A stretch of 64,000 nt of DNA from Ciona intestinalis (lineage: Eukaryota > Chordata > Ascidiacea > Phlebobranchia > Cionidae): the NCBI RefSeq assembly GCF_000224145.3, contig NC_020174.2, positions 3,477,026 through 3,541,025 on the forward strand, given 5' to 3'. The position numbers were made by a program, and so were the translations under genes. A model generated the notes under the pieces. The model was not told the origin of the DNA. It did not search any database and saw only the letters and a list, made by a program, of their open reading frames with translations. Shown one piece after another: positions 27,101-35,600 of the stretch; the stretch's first letter is position 1, and every line of letters begins with the position of its first letter.

Positions 27101-28387
27101 ATGAATTTAAAATTTTGCAACAAGCGAAAAAAGAGGTCTCTAAAAATCTAGTTACAAGGAAACCTGTAAAATGTTTTAAAAATTGGACAAATGATGATAA
27201 ACAGTAAAAAAGGACATATCTAAACTTTTTGTACTATGTTTTATTTACAATGATGAATTTAAAATTTCGCAACAAGCGAAAAAAGAGGTCTCTAAAAATC
27301 TAGTTACAAGGAAACCTGTAAAATGTTTTAAAAATTGGACAAATGATGATAAACAGTAAAAAAGGACATATCTAAACTTTTTGTACTATGTTTTATTTAC
27401 ATTGATGAATTTAAAATTTCGCAACAAGCGAAAAAAGAAAAAATCTTACAAGGAAACCTGTAAAATGTTTTAAAAATTGGACAAATGATGATAAACAGTA
27501 AAAAAGGACATATCTAAACTTTTTGTACTATGTTTTATTTCCATTGATGAATTAAAAATTTTACAACAGGCGATAAAAAAAGAAGTCCAAGAAATTACTT
27601 CAAATGCTACGAAAAAAAATTGCGAAAATGAACTTCCTAAGTGGAAAGGAAGAAAACGATCCGCTTCAAGGAAACGGGTATTTTATGATATTTCTATTTA
27701 CACGCACATATAGTAGGGTTGGGGAAGACGGGACAGTTTAAACGCAATGTCCAAATATCCTGATCGTGTTTTAAACAATTAACAACGGTCTATGGAAGTC
27801 GAGAGGATACGATTTTATAATTATTTGAATGTTCTTTGTTTACTACCAAATGTCATGGGAAAAAAGAATAAAAAGGTGTCCCATCTTCCCCACCCTACTA
27901 TATATATATATTCAAGATGAAAGGTCAGGTTTATCTGTATTTTGATTAAATTTGATGTTTTTTAAGTTGGAAGGTGAAGCTTCAGGTGAATTTACAATTT
28001 TGATGCAAAAGTCGACAGAATCGCATACAAAACGAAAGGTAACAAAACTACTATAGTAGAGTGGGGCAGATGGGACAACTTTTTATTCAATTTTCCCGAT
28101 CCATTTTGTAGTAATTGAAAAGCGTTTAAAGAATTCTAAAACCGTATCTTCATGACTCTCATAGACCATTGTTAATTGTTAAAAACACGATTTGGCTATT
28201 TTGATATTTCATTCTAAAGGTGTCCCGCTTTCCCCACCTTACTATATACCATTTGTAATTAGTTTTGTTGTAATTTTATGTTCAATATCACAGAAGTTTT
28301 ATAAATTGGTAAATAGGTTTTGTTGCACTAATAATTTGATACATTTTAATTTAGGATTCAAACTCAAAATTGCGGAAAACTGAGTAA
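6177..28387 (+). CDS. rreb1: RREB1-like C2H2 zinc-finger transcription factor
   Basis: Thirty exons chain in one frame: 6177-6219, 10361-10445 (or its copy 8430-8514), 10906-11059, 13812-14028, 14281-14424, 14845-14886, 15166-15274, 15609-15750, 16022-16122, 16682-16848, 17300-17355, 17838-18024, 18354-18554, 19138-19287, 19588-19698, 20083-20162, 20586-20653, 21033-21145, 21592-21731, 22214-22408, 22804-22908, 23242-23346, 23876-24043, 24520-24699, 25096-25185, 25905-25958, 26484-26594, 27570-27677, 27967-28038 and 28355-28387. The product is ~1176 residues with eight C2H2 fingers. Family assignment rests on the pair ending [14 protein letters not shown] and on the [16 protein letters not shown] finger, both matching vertebrate RREB1 as I know it. 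RREB1 is a nuclear Ras/MAPK-responsive DNA-binding regulator. The N-terminus reads [12 protein letters not shown], a NuRD-recruitment-type motif. The C-terminus is Lys/Glu-rich, with two similar W-x-G-R-[RK]-R patches. More coding could lie in the gap at 12043-13034; phases are compatible with or without it. Confidence 0.85.
6625..6655. repeat. Alternating purine-pyrimidine tract
   Basis: A (CG)n run followed directly by (CA)n, in RREB1 intron 1. It is a simple repeat of the type able to adopt left-handed DNA. Confidence 0.6.
7998..8417 (+). repeat. ~24-bp minisatellite, shorter array
   Basis: Units of the form 'CTACAGTTTTGTATGGTCA' plus 'TGTAA' or 'CATAC' are repeated head to tail. The long ORFs across it are translations of the repeat (YGHVTTVL), not genes. 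Confidence 0.9.
8430..8514 (+). other. Duplicate copy of RREB1 exon 2
   Basis: An 85-base exon, identical to 10361-10445, with AG before and GTAAAA after. It encodes [20 protein letters not shown] and onwards. Because 85 is not a multiple of three, a transcript holding both copies would shift frame and reach a TAG within six codons of the second copy. Only one copy can be used. Confidence 0.85.
9026..9075. other. Assembly gap (50 N)
   Basis: A fixed-size run of N between the two copies of the duplicated block. Confidence 0.99.
9076..10910 (+). repeat. Second copy of the segmental duplication
   Basis: It repeats the block 7651-9025 with a longer minisatellite and continues into unique RREB1 exon 3 sequence. 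Confidence 0.8.
9424..10350 (+). repeat. ~24-bp minisatellite, longer array
   Basis: Same unit as at 7998-8417, with additional variants such as 'GGTTACCTTACGTACTGCAG'. It runs up to 10 bases before the acceptor of exon 2. The 203-codon ORF across it is repeat translation. Confidence 0.9.
11520..11714 (-). mobile_element. MITE, orientation B, full length
   Basis: Cimi-1-like copy in RREB1 intron 3, with both terminal repeats intact. Confidence 0.85.
12043..13034. other. Assembly gap (992 N)
   Basis: A large gap within RREB1 intron 3. Coding frame before (11059) and after (13812) is phase 0, so missing exons whose lengths sum to a multiple of three are possible. The 346- and 348-codon ORFs across it are artefacts. 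Confidence 0.99.
13566..13760 (-). mobile_element. MITE, orientation B, full length
   Basis: Cimi-1-like copy ending about 50 bases before the acceptor of RREB1 exon 4. Confidence 0.85.
13812..14028 (+). other. RREB1 zinc finger 1 exon
   Basis: Encodes one C2H2 finger: C-K-S-C, 12 residues, H-x4-H ([20 protein letters not shown], then K-H), flanked by Ser/Asn-rich linker. Confidence 0.85.
14555..14749 (+). mobile_element. MITE, orientation A, full length
   Basis: Cimi-1-like copy in RREB1 intron 5. Confidence 0.8.
15336..15498 (-). mobile_element. MITE, orientation B, truncated
   Basis: The right end is eroded. It lies inside the intron that splits zinc finger 2. Confidence 0.7.
15770..15905. 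repeat. CA-rich simple repeat
   Basis: Repeated AACACACACAATATAAAATA units in an RREB1 intron. Confidence 0.6.
16191..16384 (+). mobile_element. MITE, orientation A, full length
   Basis: Cimi-1-like copy in RREB1 intron 9. Confidence 0.85.
17395..17580 (+). repeat. R5 tandem repeat
   Basis: Four units of about 45 bases around 'GGGGTAATGGGCCAAAATGG', ending with 'CCTCATCCACATAAAATA'. Confidence 0.65.
17640..17780 (-). mobile_element. SINE 3' part
   Basis: Only the 3' block ('GTAAGTTACTTTATCC' .. 'GTTACTTTGTG' as read on the plus strand) is present, in RREB1 intron 11. Confidence 0.7.
18094..18302 (+). mobile_element. MITE, orientation A, full length
   Basis: Copy with a small internal duplication ('TATAATTCTT'), ending about 50 bases before RREB1 exon 13. 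Confidence 0.8.
18584..18692 (+). repeat. Exact ~54-bp tandem duplication
   Basis: The block starting 'GATATTGGTACACTGCATTT' is present twice in direct succession, just after RREB1 exon 13. Confidence 0.85.
18725..18892 (+). mobile_element. MITE, orientation A, 5' truncated
   Basis: Starts inside the element and ends in a TIR-like CCCTACATGTCCCA. It is directly followed by a second copy. Confidence 0.65.
18893..19057 (+). mobile_element. MITE, orientation A, 5' truncated (tandem)
   Basis: Second member of a head-to-tail pair. It shares the mutations 'GAGCTGTGAGAATACGG' with the first, so the pair arose by local duplication. Confidence 0.65.
19315..19480 (+). mobile_element. SINE middle fragment
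   Basis: Begins in the post-tRNA region and lacks the 3' end. RREB1 intron 14. Confidence 0.65.
19774..20005 (+). mobile_element. SINE, head-less
   Basis: Middle and 3' block without the tRNA-like head, with a short duplication of the tail ('AAGTTACATTCAACC' twice). Confidence 0.75.
21196..21240 (+). mobile_element. Solo MITE terminus
   Basis: Left terminus and first ~40 bases only, in RREB1 intron 18. Confidence 0.6.
21368..21562 (+). mobile_element. MITE, orientation A, full length
   Basis: Ends about 30 bases before the acceptor of the [10 protein letters not shown] zinc-finger exon. Confidence 0.85.
21780..22190 (-). mobile_element. Three stacked SINE 3' ends
   Basis: Successive minus-strand 3' blocks start near 21787, 21915 and 22045, each truncated differently. 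This is nested or serial insertion in RREB1 intron 19. Confidence 0.6.
22544..22719 (-). mobile_element. MITE, orientation B
   Basis: Slightly shortened copy in RREB1 intron 20. Confidence 0.8.
23040..23205 (-). mobile_element. SINE 5' half
   Basis: tRNA-like head plus middle only; ends about 35 bases before the RREB1 zinc finger 7 exon. Confidence 0.75.
23420..23700 (+). repeat. ~55-bp pyrimidine-rich tandem repeat
   Basis: About five units around 'CAGCCAGATTTTACTGTTTA' and 'CTGTCTTTTGTTGTTTTT' in RREB1 intron 22. Confidence 0.7.
23768..23818 (+). pseudogene. Partial copy of RREB1 exon 23 with stop
   Basis: It repeats the acceptor and the first ~14 codons of the exon at 23876 ([14 protein letters not shown] versus [14 protein letters not shown]) and then reads into a TAA. 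It is a decayed tandem exon fragment. Confidence 0.75.
24316..24500 (-). mobile_element. MITE, orientation B, abutting a splice acceptor
   Basis: Its right terminus ends 19 bases before the RREB1 exon at 24520, so the element supplies most of the 3' end of that intron. The right-end TIR is shortened. Confidence 0.8.
25202..25398 (-). mobile_element. MITE, orientation B, full length
   Basis: Starts 17 bases after the donor of RREB1 exon 25. Confidence 0.85.
25470..25755 (+). mobile_element. SINE, nearly complete
   Basis: tRNA-like head, middle and 3' block, with the central A-rich linker deleted. RREB1 intron 25. Confidence 0.8.
26277..26350 (-). mobile_element. MITE, orientation B, minimal (74 bp)
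   Basis: Only the two ends are left, joined by an internal deletion. Confidence 0.75.
26639..26764 (+). mobile_element. MITE, orientation A, internal deletion
   Basis: Lacks the middle of the element. RREB1 intron 27. Confidence 0.75.
26815..27569 (+). repeat. ~152-bp tandem array carrying exon-like segments
   Basis: Five diverged units precede the true exon at 27570. GCG starts of the exon-like part lie at 27124, 27276 and 27428, 152 bases apart; two older units start near 26835 and 26985. The exon-like parts translate as [14 protein letters not shown] or [13 protein letters not shown]. Each is followed by a GT donor and in later units is preceded by CAA instead of the CAG of the real exon. 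They look like decayed copies of a short RREB1 exon. Confidence 0.7.
27711..27902 (+). mobile_element. MITE, orientation A, full length
   Basis: Cimi-1-like copy in RREB1 intron 28. Confidence 0.85.
28054..28246 (-). mobile_element. MITE, orientation B, full length
   Basis: Cimi-1-like copy in the last RREB1 intron. Confidence 0.85.
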
Positions 28388-28661
28388 CTTCACATTTTTC
28401 ATCTGGAATTCTGATTTTTGTTTTCAATACTGTTGCAACTAGCTTAGTAAAGTGAACTTTTCAGCAAATATTTCCTCTTTTTTAGTTAAATCATTTCTTT
28501 GGTTTAATTATGTCGTTTACATCGTACTTTCCTGTGCACTTTCATTATTAATTGGCCGCTCCTGATCTGGTGTACCGTATTTGTATTCCGCTATCGCTGA
28601 AAAACATGAATGGATTTTTGAAACTTATATTTAAACCGTAATTTTGAAAACAAAGGACGTA

Positions 28662-28679
28662 ATAAACCGTACTTTATTA
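28662..28679. terminator. Back-to-back poly(A) signals between convergent genes
   Basis: AATAAA on the plus strand (28662-28667) and TTTATT at 28674-28679, i.e. AATAAA on the minus strand, lie within 18 bases. They sit in the gap between the RREB1 stop (28387) and the UNC93-like stop (29259). Confidence 0.4.
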
Positions 28680-28989
28680 AAACGGAAAAAACGTACGATT
28701 TTTACCATTTTGAAAGCAATTTTTGGAAGTTTAAAAACTAAACATTTTTAAACTTTAAAAACTAAACATTTTTTAAAATATAAAAACTAAATATTTTAGA
28801 AAAAACCTAAAGAAATTTAAAAAAAAAACTAAACTAAAGAAAATTTTGCATGCTAACCCCACACCGGGGGTTTCGCGCTACTAATAGCGTTTTATATTTT
28901 ATCTACACCGAGATTTTAAACGAAATTAAATAATAAACGAAAGTGCTCAAAAATAATTATTCTCGGAAAGGTTTTTCACGCTGACGCTA

Positions 28990-29258
28990 TCTAAAAACGT
29001 GGTTAACACGATTGCGTCTAACCCAAAGGTAATGGGTTCAAGGCTCGTCGCTGCTACCATTGTGGGCGTATGTGTCCTTGGGCAAGACACGCAATTGCTC
29101 CAAACCACTAATGAGTTGTCCAAGTTATCAGGCACACACAAAAAAATCAAACAAAAAATAACGCACAAGTGGCATACTTGGTAACTAAGCTGGCACGAGG
29201 TGTATGAAACAATCGTTTTCCGGCCACGCGAGCATAAAGCAAGTTACATACAATTCAA
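28990..29258 (+). mobile_element. SINE at the 3' end of the UNC93-like gene
   Basis: Near full-length copy whose 3' tail runs up to the UNC93-like stop codon, so it forms the start of that gene's 3' UTR on the opposite strand. Confidence 0.8.
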
Positions 29259-29622
29259 TCATTTACCATGTGTTACAGTAGCTACCAGCAGCACGCCAAA
29301 CATGATGTATACTTTAACGAACACGCAAAGTGCTGTGCTCCAAGCGTACGTAACAGTAAAGCCCATCGTACACCAAAATGTCCACGCCGCTTGTGCTTGG
29401 TCAGTTGTATCAGGAAATACAATCTTTGCCATTACTGCAAAAAAACATAAATATTGTAGGGTGGGGAAGGACGGGACACCTTTAGCACATAATATTCAAA
29501 TATCCTGATGTGTTTGAAGCATTAAAACTTAACAACGGTTTCAATGTTCTTTGGTTACTACACAATCGGACGAGAAAATAGAATGAAAAGTGTCCTATCT
29601 TTCCCACCCTACTATATATATA

Positions 29623-29662
<40 letters not shown>

Positions 29663-32600
29663 GTAAAATGGGGCATGTTTTCTTTCTATTTTCTCGCCCC
29701 ATTGGTAGTAAACAAAGAACATTTACCTTTTTTTTCATAACTGCGACTCTAAAACGGCGTTGTTAATTGTTCAAAACACTGCGGGAAAATATGGGATCCA
29801 GCGGTATCGCATCTTACCCCACAGGAATGTAGTAGAGTGGGGAAGATGGGACATCTTTTTATTCACTTTCTTGTCCCTTTTGGTGGTAAACAAAAAAATT
29901 TTTTTTTTTAATTTTTGGTGGTAAACAAAAAATTTTAAAAACTTTTGGTGGTAAACAATTTTTTTTTTCTTTTGATCAGGTTTTTTAAATGCCATGTGCT
30001 AAAGGTGTCCCATCTTCCCCACCCTACTATATACAGCTCCTCGAATGTAGAAAATTCTAAACCAGCAAAAAATTGCTTCTTACCTGAAGTAATCATCTGC
30101 ATGCAGCCATCGACAATACCGCAAGCAAACAACAGAACATAAATAACTACCACGCTTGAATTTTCTTGCGGTTTCCACAGTAGATAGAACAAATATACGC
30201 CGACATTGATCGTCAAAGCGACCGCTGCCGGTATTTTTCTGCATGTAATAATAATAACATAGTAGGGTGCGGCAAGACGGGACACCTTTAGCACGTAATA
30301 TTCAAATATACAGATCGTGTTTTAAACAATTGACAACGGTCTATGGGAGTCTCTATAGGATACCGTTTTATAATTCTTTTGGATATTTTTTTGTTTACTA
30401 CTAAATGTGACTAGAAAATAAAGTGAACATATGTCCCGTCTCCCCCCACCCTACTGTAATATAATAATAACTTTATTTGTCTCTTCTAGTACGGTAGCAA
30501 ATGTTTAAAAATATTTTAAACAAAAAGACAGGATATAGCGACAAAACAACAGTTGTTAAAACACGCTTACAATTAAAAACCTATTTACATTTAATTAAAA
30601 GAAAATAAGCATGGTCGCTACACCTAGCAGACAAACGAGCAAATAATGTTTAATCATTGTCAAGTTAAACTTCTAATAGAAACAAAAGTGTGTGTAAAGA
30701 TAATTATATTTTCTGTACTAACCTTCCCAAACGACCAAACATTTTCCCAGCAAACAATGACATCAACAATGAACTAGCTCCGTAAATGGCAGTGCTAAGT
30801 CCGACCTTCAAAAAAAGTATGTTGAGTTTAACAAACGAATATACAGTATACTGTGGGCGGAGATCGTACACCTTTAGCACATAATATCTAAATCTACTGA
30901 TCATGTTTTAAACAATTAAAAACACTTTATGAGAGTCGTAAGGATATGATTTTATATTTCTTTGAATTTTCTTTGTTTACTACCAAATGGGACAAGTTAT
31001 GGGAGGAAAAGTGTCCCATATTACCCCACCCTACTGTATCATATTGATTTATGTTGTTTTCGTGGCTTGCTGGTTAAGCAACACTATTTCACGTCGAGAC
31101 CATACTATAGTTTCAATTGTTGTTTTGTCGCTATATCCTGTATTTTCGTTTAAAATATTTCTAAATCTTTGCTACCGTAATCGAAGAGACAGATAAAGTT
31201 ATAGTAGGATGGGGAAGATAGAACACCTTATCATTCGATTTTCTCGTTACATTTGATAATAAACAAAGAAATTTCAAATAATTGTAAAACCGTATCCTTA
31301 CGACTCCCATAGACCGTTGTTAATTGTTTAAAACACGATCAGGATTTAGATAATATGAGCTAAAGGTGCCCCATCTCCTCTCCCCCCCCCCTACTATATT
31401 ACTATTTAAATCGCATTAAAATATTTTTCTAGATTAACGAATGAAGTTCCTTACTTCTGTTACACCGAATACACAGGATACGTAAGCTCTTGTAACTTCA
31501 GCAAATACAAAACTCATATGAAAACCGTATTGAAACTGCATCGGGGACATTAACAGTTGCTTGCGGTTGACTAGTTGATGCAAAATTCCAAGCAGTTCAT
31601 TTTTTATGGATTTACTTTTATCTGCTGTCTCTGTTTGACATTCGCATTGAACAACATTGAAAGTTTCTGTAGATTGTGCCACTGGTGTTTCAACCTAGAA
31701 AAGCATTAGGCAAAAATTAAATTGCTTATAAAACTAATATGGTAGGGTGGGGGCGATGATACACCTTTTCATTCTATTTGATCGTCCCATTTGGTAGTAA
31801 ACAAAGAACATTCAAAGAATTATAAAACCGTATCCCCACGACTTCCATATAAATCGTTGTTAATTGTTTAAAACCCGATCAGGATATTTGGATATTATGT
31901 GCAAAAGGTGTCCCGTATTCCACACTCTATCATATATATTAAAGTGTTTTTTTTTGTTTAATTAGTACTGTTGGGAAAGATGGGATACTGTTAGCCCTTA
32001 ATTAAATCCCATATTTCGTGATCGTGTTTTTTACAATTAACAAGGCTTATTTAGGGTTACATAATACGGTTATTATATAGTTCTGTATATATTGTTTGTT
32101 TACTACAAAATGGGGCAATAAAATGTAATAAAAACATACCATCTCTTATTATATATAGTAGGGTGGGGGAATATGGGATAGCGTCGTAAAGCTACATTTA
32201 TATAGGTCTTATAATATTCCACTATCTCTAGTAGGCCGTGTAATATTCTTTGTTTACTTCCAAATGGAACGAGAATAGATAATGAAAACATGTTCCATCT
32301 TACCCCACTCTACCACCACAATTTCATTCCCTTATCAAAGAAAACCTACTTCGACTTTACAAACATTTCCATTTTCATCAAGTCGTTCTTTTCCTTTATC
32401 AGCATGATGCGGTTCTGGTGAGGAGAATCCTTCATTGTCAGCTCCTTGTATTTCATTTCGCCATAAACTTAAGTCTTCTGCAATAAAATAAATTTTAGTA
32501 AAGTGGGAAAAGATGAGACAATTTTATTGTATTTTCTCCTACCATTTGATAGCAAACAAAGAGCATTCTAGCAATTATAAAACCGCATCTTAACGACTCC

Positions 32601-35600
32601 CATAAACCGCTGTTAATTGTTTAAAACACGATTGCAATTTTGGCTATTATATGCTAAAGGTGTCCCGTCTCCCACCTCACCCTACTATAGCCTATGATAC
32701 ATATAATGTCTTTAAACACATTCTTCTTTTCATTAGAAAGTTTAACTTCATAATAAACGAACATAAATGTCTTGTTGTTTGTGTTACGTTGTGGGTATGG
32801 GGGCTTTGAGCCCACACATACGCGCTTACTTGCTTTCACATTGTGTGTGGTTTTAGGTTTTCATTATTCCAGTCCTTGTGGCGTGCGATGTTTAGTTTGT
32901 CGATTTTATCGTGTTTTTTATTCGTTTTCCTTATCACTGTTTCACTTCTATTCACTTCTTTTGATCAGTGTTGTCACGCTTGGTTTCTTTGATTGCTCCG
33001 TGTTTTAAGTCTGGTCGTTTTCTGTGCCGTTGACTGATTTCATTAATTTGCGCGTTTTACATTTCTTGCTTCGATTCGCTTTTTGGTGTGCAAAGTTAGT
33101 TCTCGTTGTTACGTGTTGTTGAACGGTAGCGGAATTGTTTTATTGTTCAGAGTGTTATTTCAGTCGGTTTACATTTACAAGATACAGTTTTTGTTAGTGG
33201 TAACATTGCATCAGTGCACGTCAACTCGTTTACTTTTTATATTTTAAAACGTCCTTTTTTATATTTGCTTTTATTAAAACGGTATACGGTGGTTTTAGTT
33301 TAGAGCAGACTATATGAGAGGTAGGCCCCGCGATTGGCCGCTAAGGCAACGTCCCGGACCAAACACCTCAAACAGGTATTTGTCTGCCGCGCTTATTTCT
33401 TCCAATTAAATGTAAACATGTGTTTTAAACCGTGAGCGTGTTTTAACAACTGTCGTTTTATCGCTATATCCTGTCTTTTCGTTTTACATATTTTTTAAAG
33501 GTAATCGATATATGAAAACTGAAAGAAACAAGTAATAACTATTAATACTAAATTATAAATATTATATAGTAAGTTGGGGAAACACGGGACACCTTTAACA
33601 CAAATATCCTGATCATGTTTTAAACAATTAACAACGGTCTATAGGAGCAGTGAGGATAAAGTTTTATAATTCTTTGGATGTTCTTTGTTTACTACCAAAT
33701 TGGGACAGAAAAATACAACGAACAGTGTCCCATCTTTCCCCACCCTACTATATAATATTAGTTATTAATTGTTTTTTCGAGTTTTTATTTGTCTTATGAT
33801 AAAAATACATGAGATGAAAAGACAGGATATAGCGACAAAACAACAGTTGTTAAAACGCAGTTACGGTTAAAAACATATCTACATTAAATTGAAAAAAATA
33901 AGTGTGAAAATACCCCCCCCAACCTACTATATTGTATACCATAATGACTAATTAAAGTTATTTAAATTCACCGTTCGCGGGAGATGGAATAAACATGTAG
34001 CTTATCGCTCCAACAAAAGTCATAACCAGAAATACTCCAAGCATAATGTAAATTGTGGTTTGTTCTGCTTGGCGGTATTTACTCGGATCTTCTTGACTTG
34101 GAAGTTGGCAATCGTTGGCACCGCATGCTTCACTAACCAATATTCTATAAATATAACAATATAGTAGGGTGGAGGAAGATGGGACACCTTTAGCACATAA
34201 TATCTAAATATCCTGATCGTGTTTTAAACAATTACAAACGGTCAATAGGAGTCATGGGCATATAGTTTTATAATTTCTTGAAAGATCTTTGTTTACTACT
34301 ACACGGGGCGAGAAAATAGAGGTAAAAGGTGTCCCATCTTTCCCCACCCTATACTGTATGAATGAAAGAATGAATATTTAACTTACTTTATCCTAGCGTG
34401 GCGAAAAACGACAGTCGTTATAACACGGGTGTTCTTTTTCATACACCTCGTGTCAGCTTTATACGAGTTACCAAGTATGTTACTTTGTGGGTGATTATTT
34501 TATTTTGTATAATAATAACTTTATTTTTTTTCGATTACGGTAGCAAAATTTACAAATATTTTAAATTAAAAGACAGGATATAGCGACAAAACAACAGTTG
34601 TTAAACACGCTTACAGTTAAAAACATATTTACATTTAACTGAAAGAAAATGAAAAATGTGACACCTTTTTTATTCTATTTTCTCATCCTATTTGTTAGTC
34701 AACAAATAACTTTCAAAGAACTATAAAACCGTATCCTCATACGAATTCCATAGACCGTTGTTAATTGTTTAAAACACGATTAGGATATTTAGAATCGTGA
34801 GCTAAAGTTTTCCTATCTTACCCCACAGTACTATAGGAACAAGTTTAACAACAAAATATTTTAAAAAAATTTAACTCAATTTTAACATGACTACATACCT
34901 GCTACTATTAAGTAAATGGCTGTGTGTCATGTTTTCATTCTGCGGCGCAACTTTAAAAATCACGAAGGGAATCATGTTCCCAATCACCTAAAAAATACGT
35001 ATTTATTTTGGATCATTTTTTTGCGAAGTTCGATTAAATATGAGCTATATAGTAGGGTGGGTGAAGATGGGACACCCTTTTTTATTCTATTTTTTTTTTT
35101 CGTTCCATTTGGTAGTAAACAAAGAACAATTAAAGAATTATAAAACCATATCTTTACGACTTCCATAAACCGTTGTTAAATGTTTAAAACACGATCAGGG
35201 TATTTTGATATTATGTGCTAAAAGTTTCCCATCTTCCCCCACAGTACTATATATATAAATATATATACTGCAGATACTATAGAACTATACATATAAGAAG
35301 AGAATTTAGCCAATAATTGTAACCATGTCATAGATTGATAAACAATTACACAGGACCAACGCCAGTCTATAATATTAATAATAATAACTTTTATTTGTTT
35401 CTTCTATTACGGTAGCGAAGATTCAAAAAAATATTTACAAAAAGACAGGATGTAGCGACAAAACAACAATTGTTAAAACACGCTTTTCCCCACCTGGCAT
35501 GACTGATAAGCACAGAAGAAATATCCAGTGACGTAATTAATATATTTGCTGAGCGAGCCACTTCCGATCAGATTATATTTTTTGGCAAATTGAAGATTGT

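Noticed and set aside
32772..33008. 78-codon hydrophobic ORF as a membrane protein gene
   Set aside because: It lies antisense in an UNC93-like intron, has T-rich codon bias from composition alone, and no recognisable motif.
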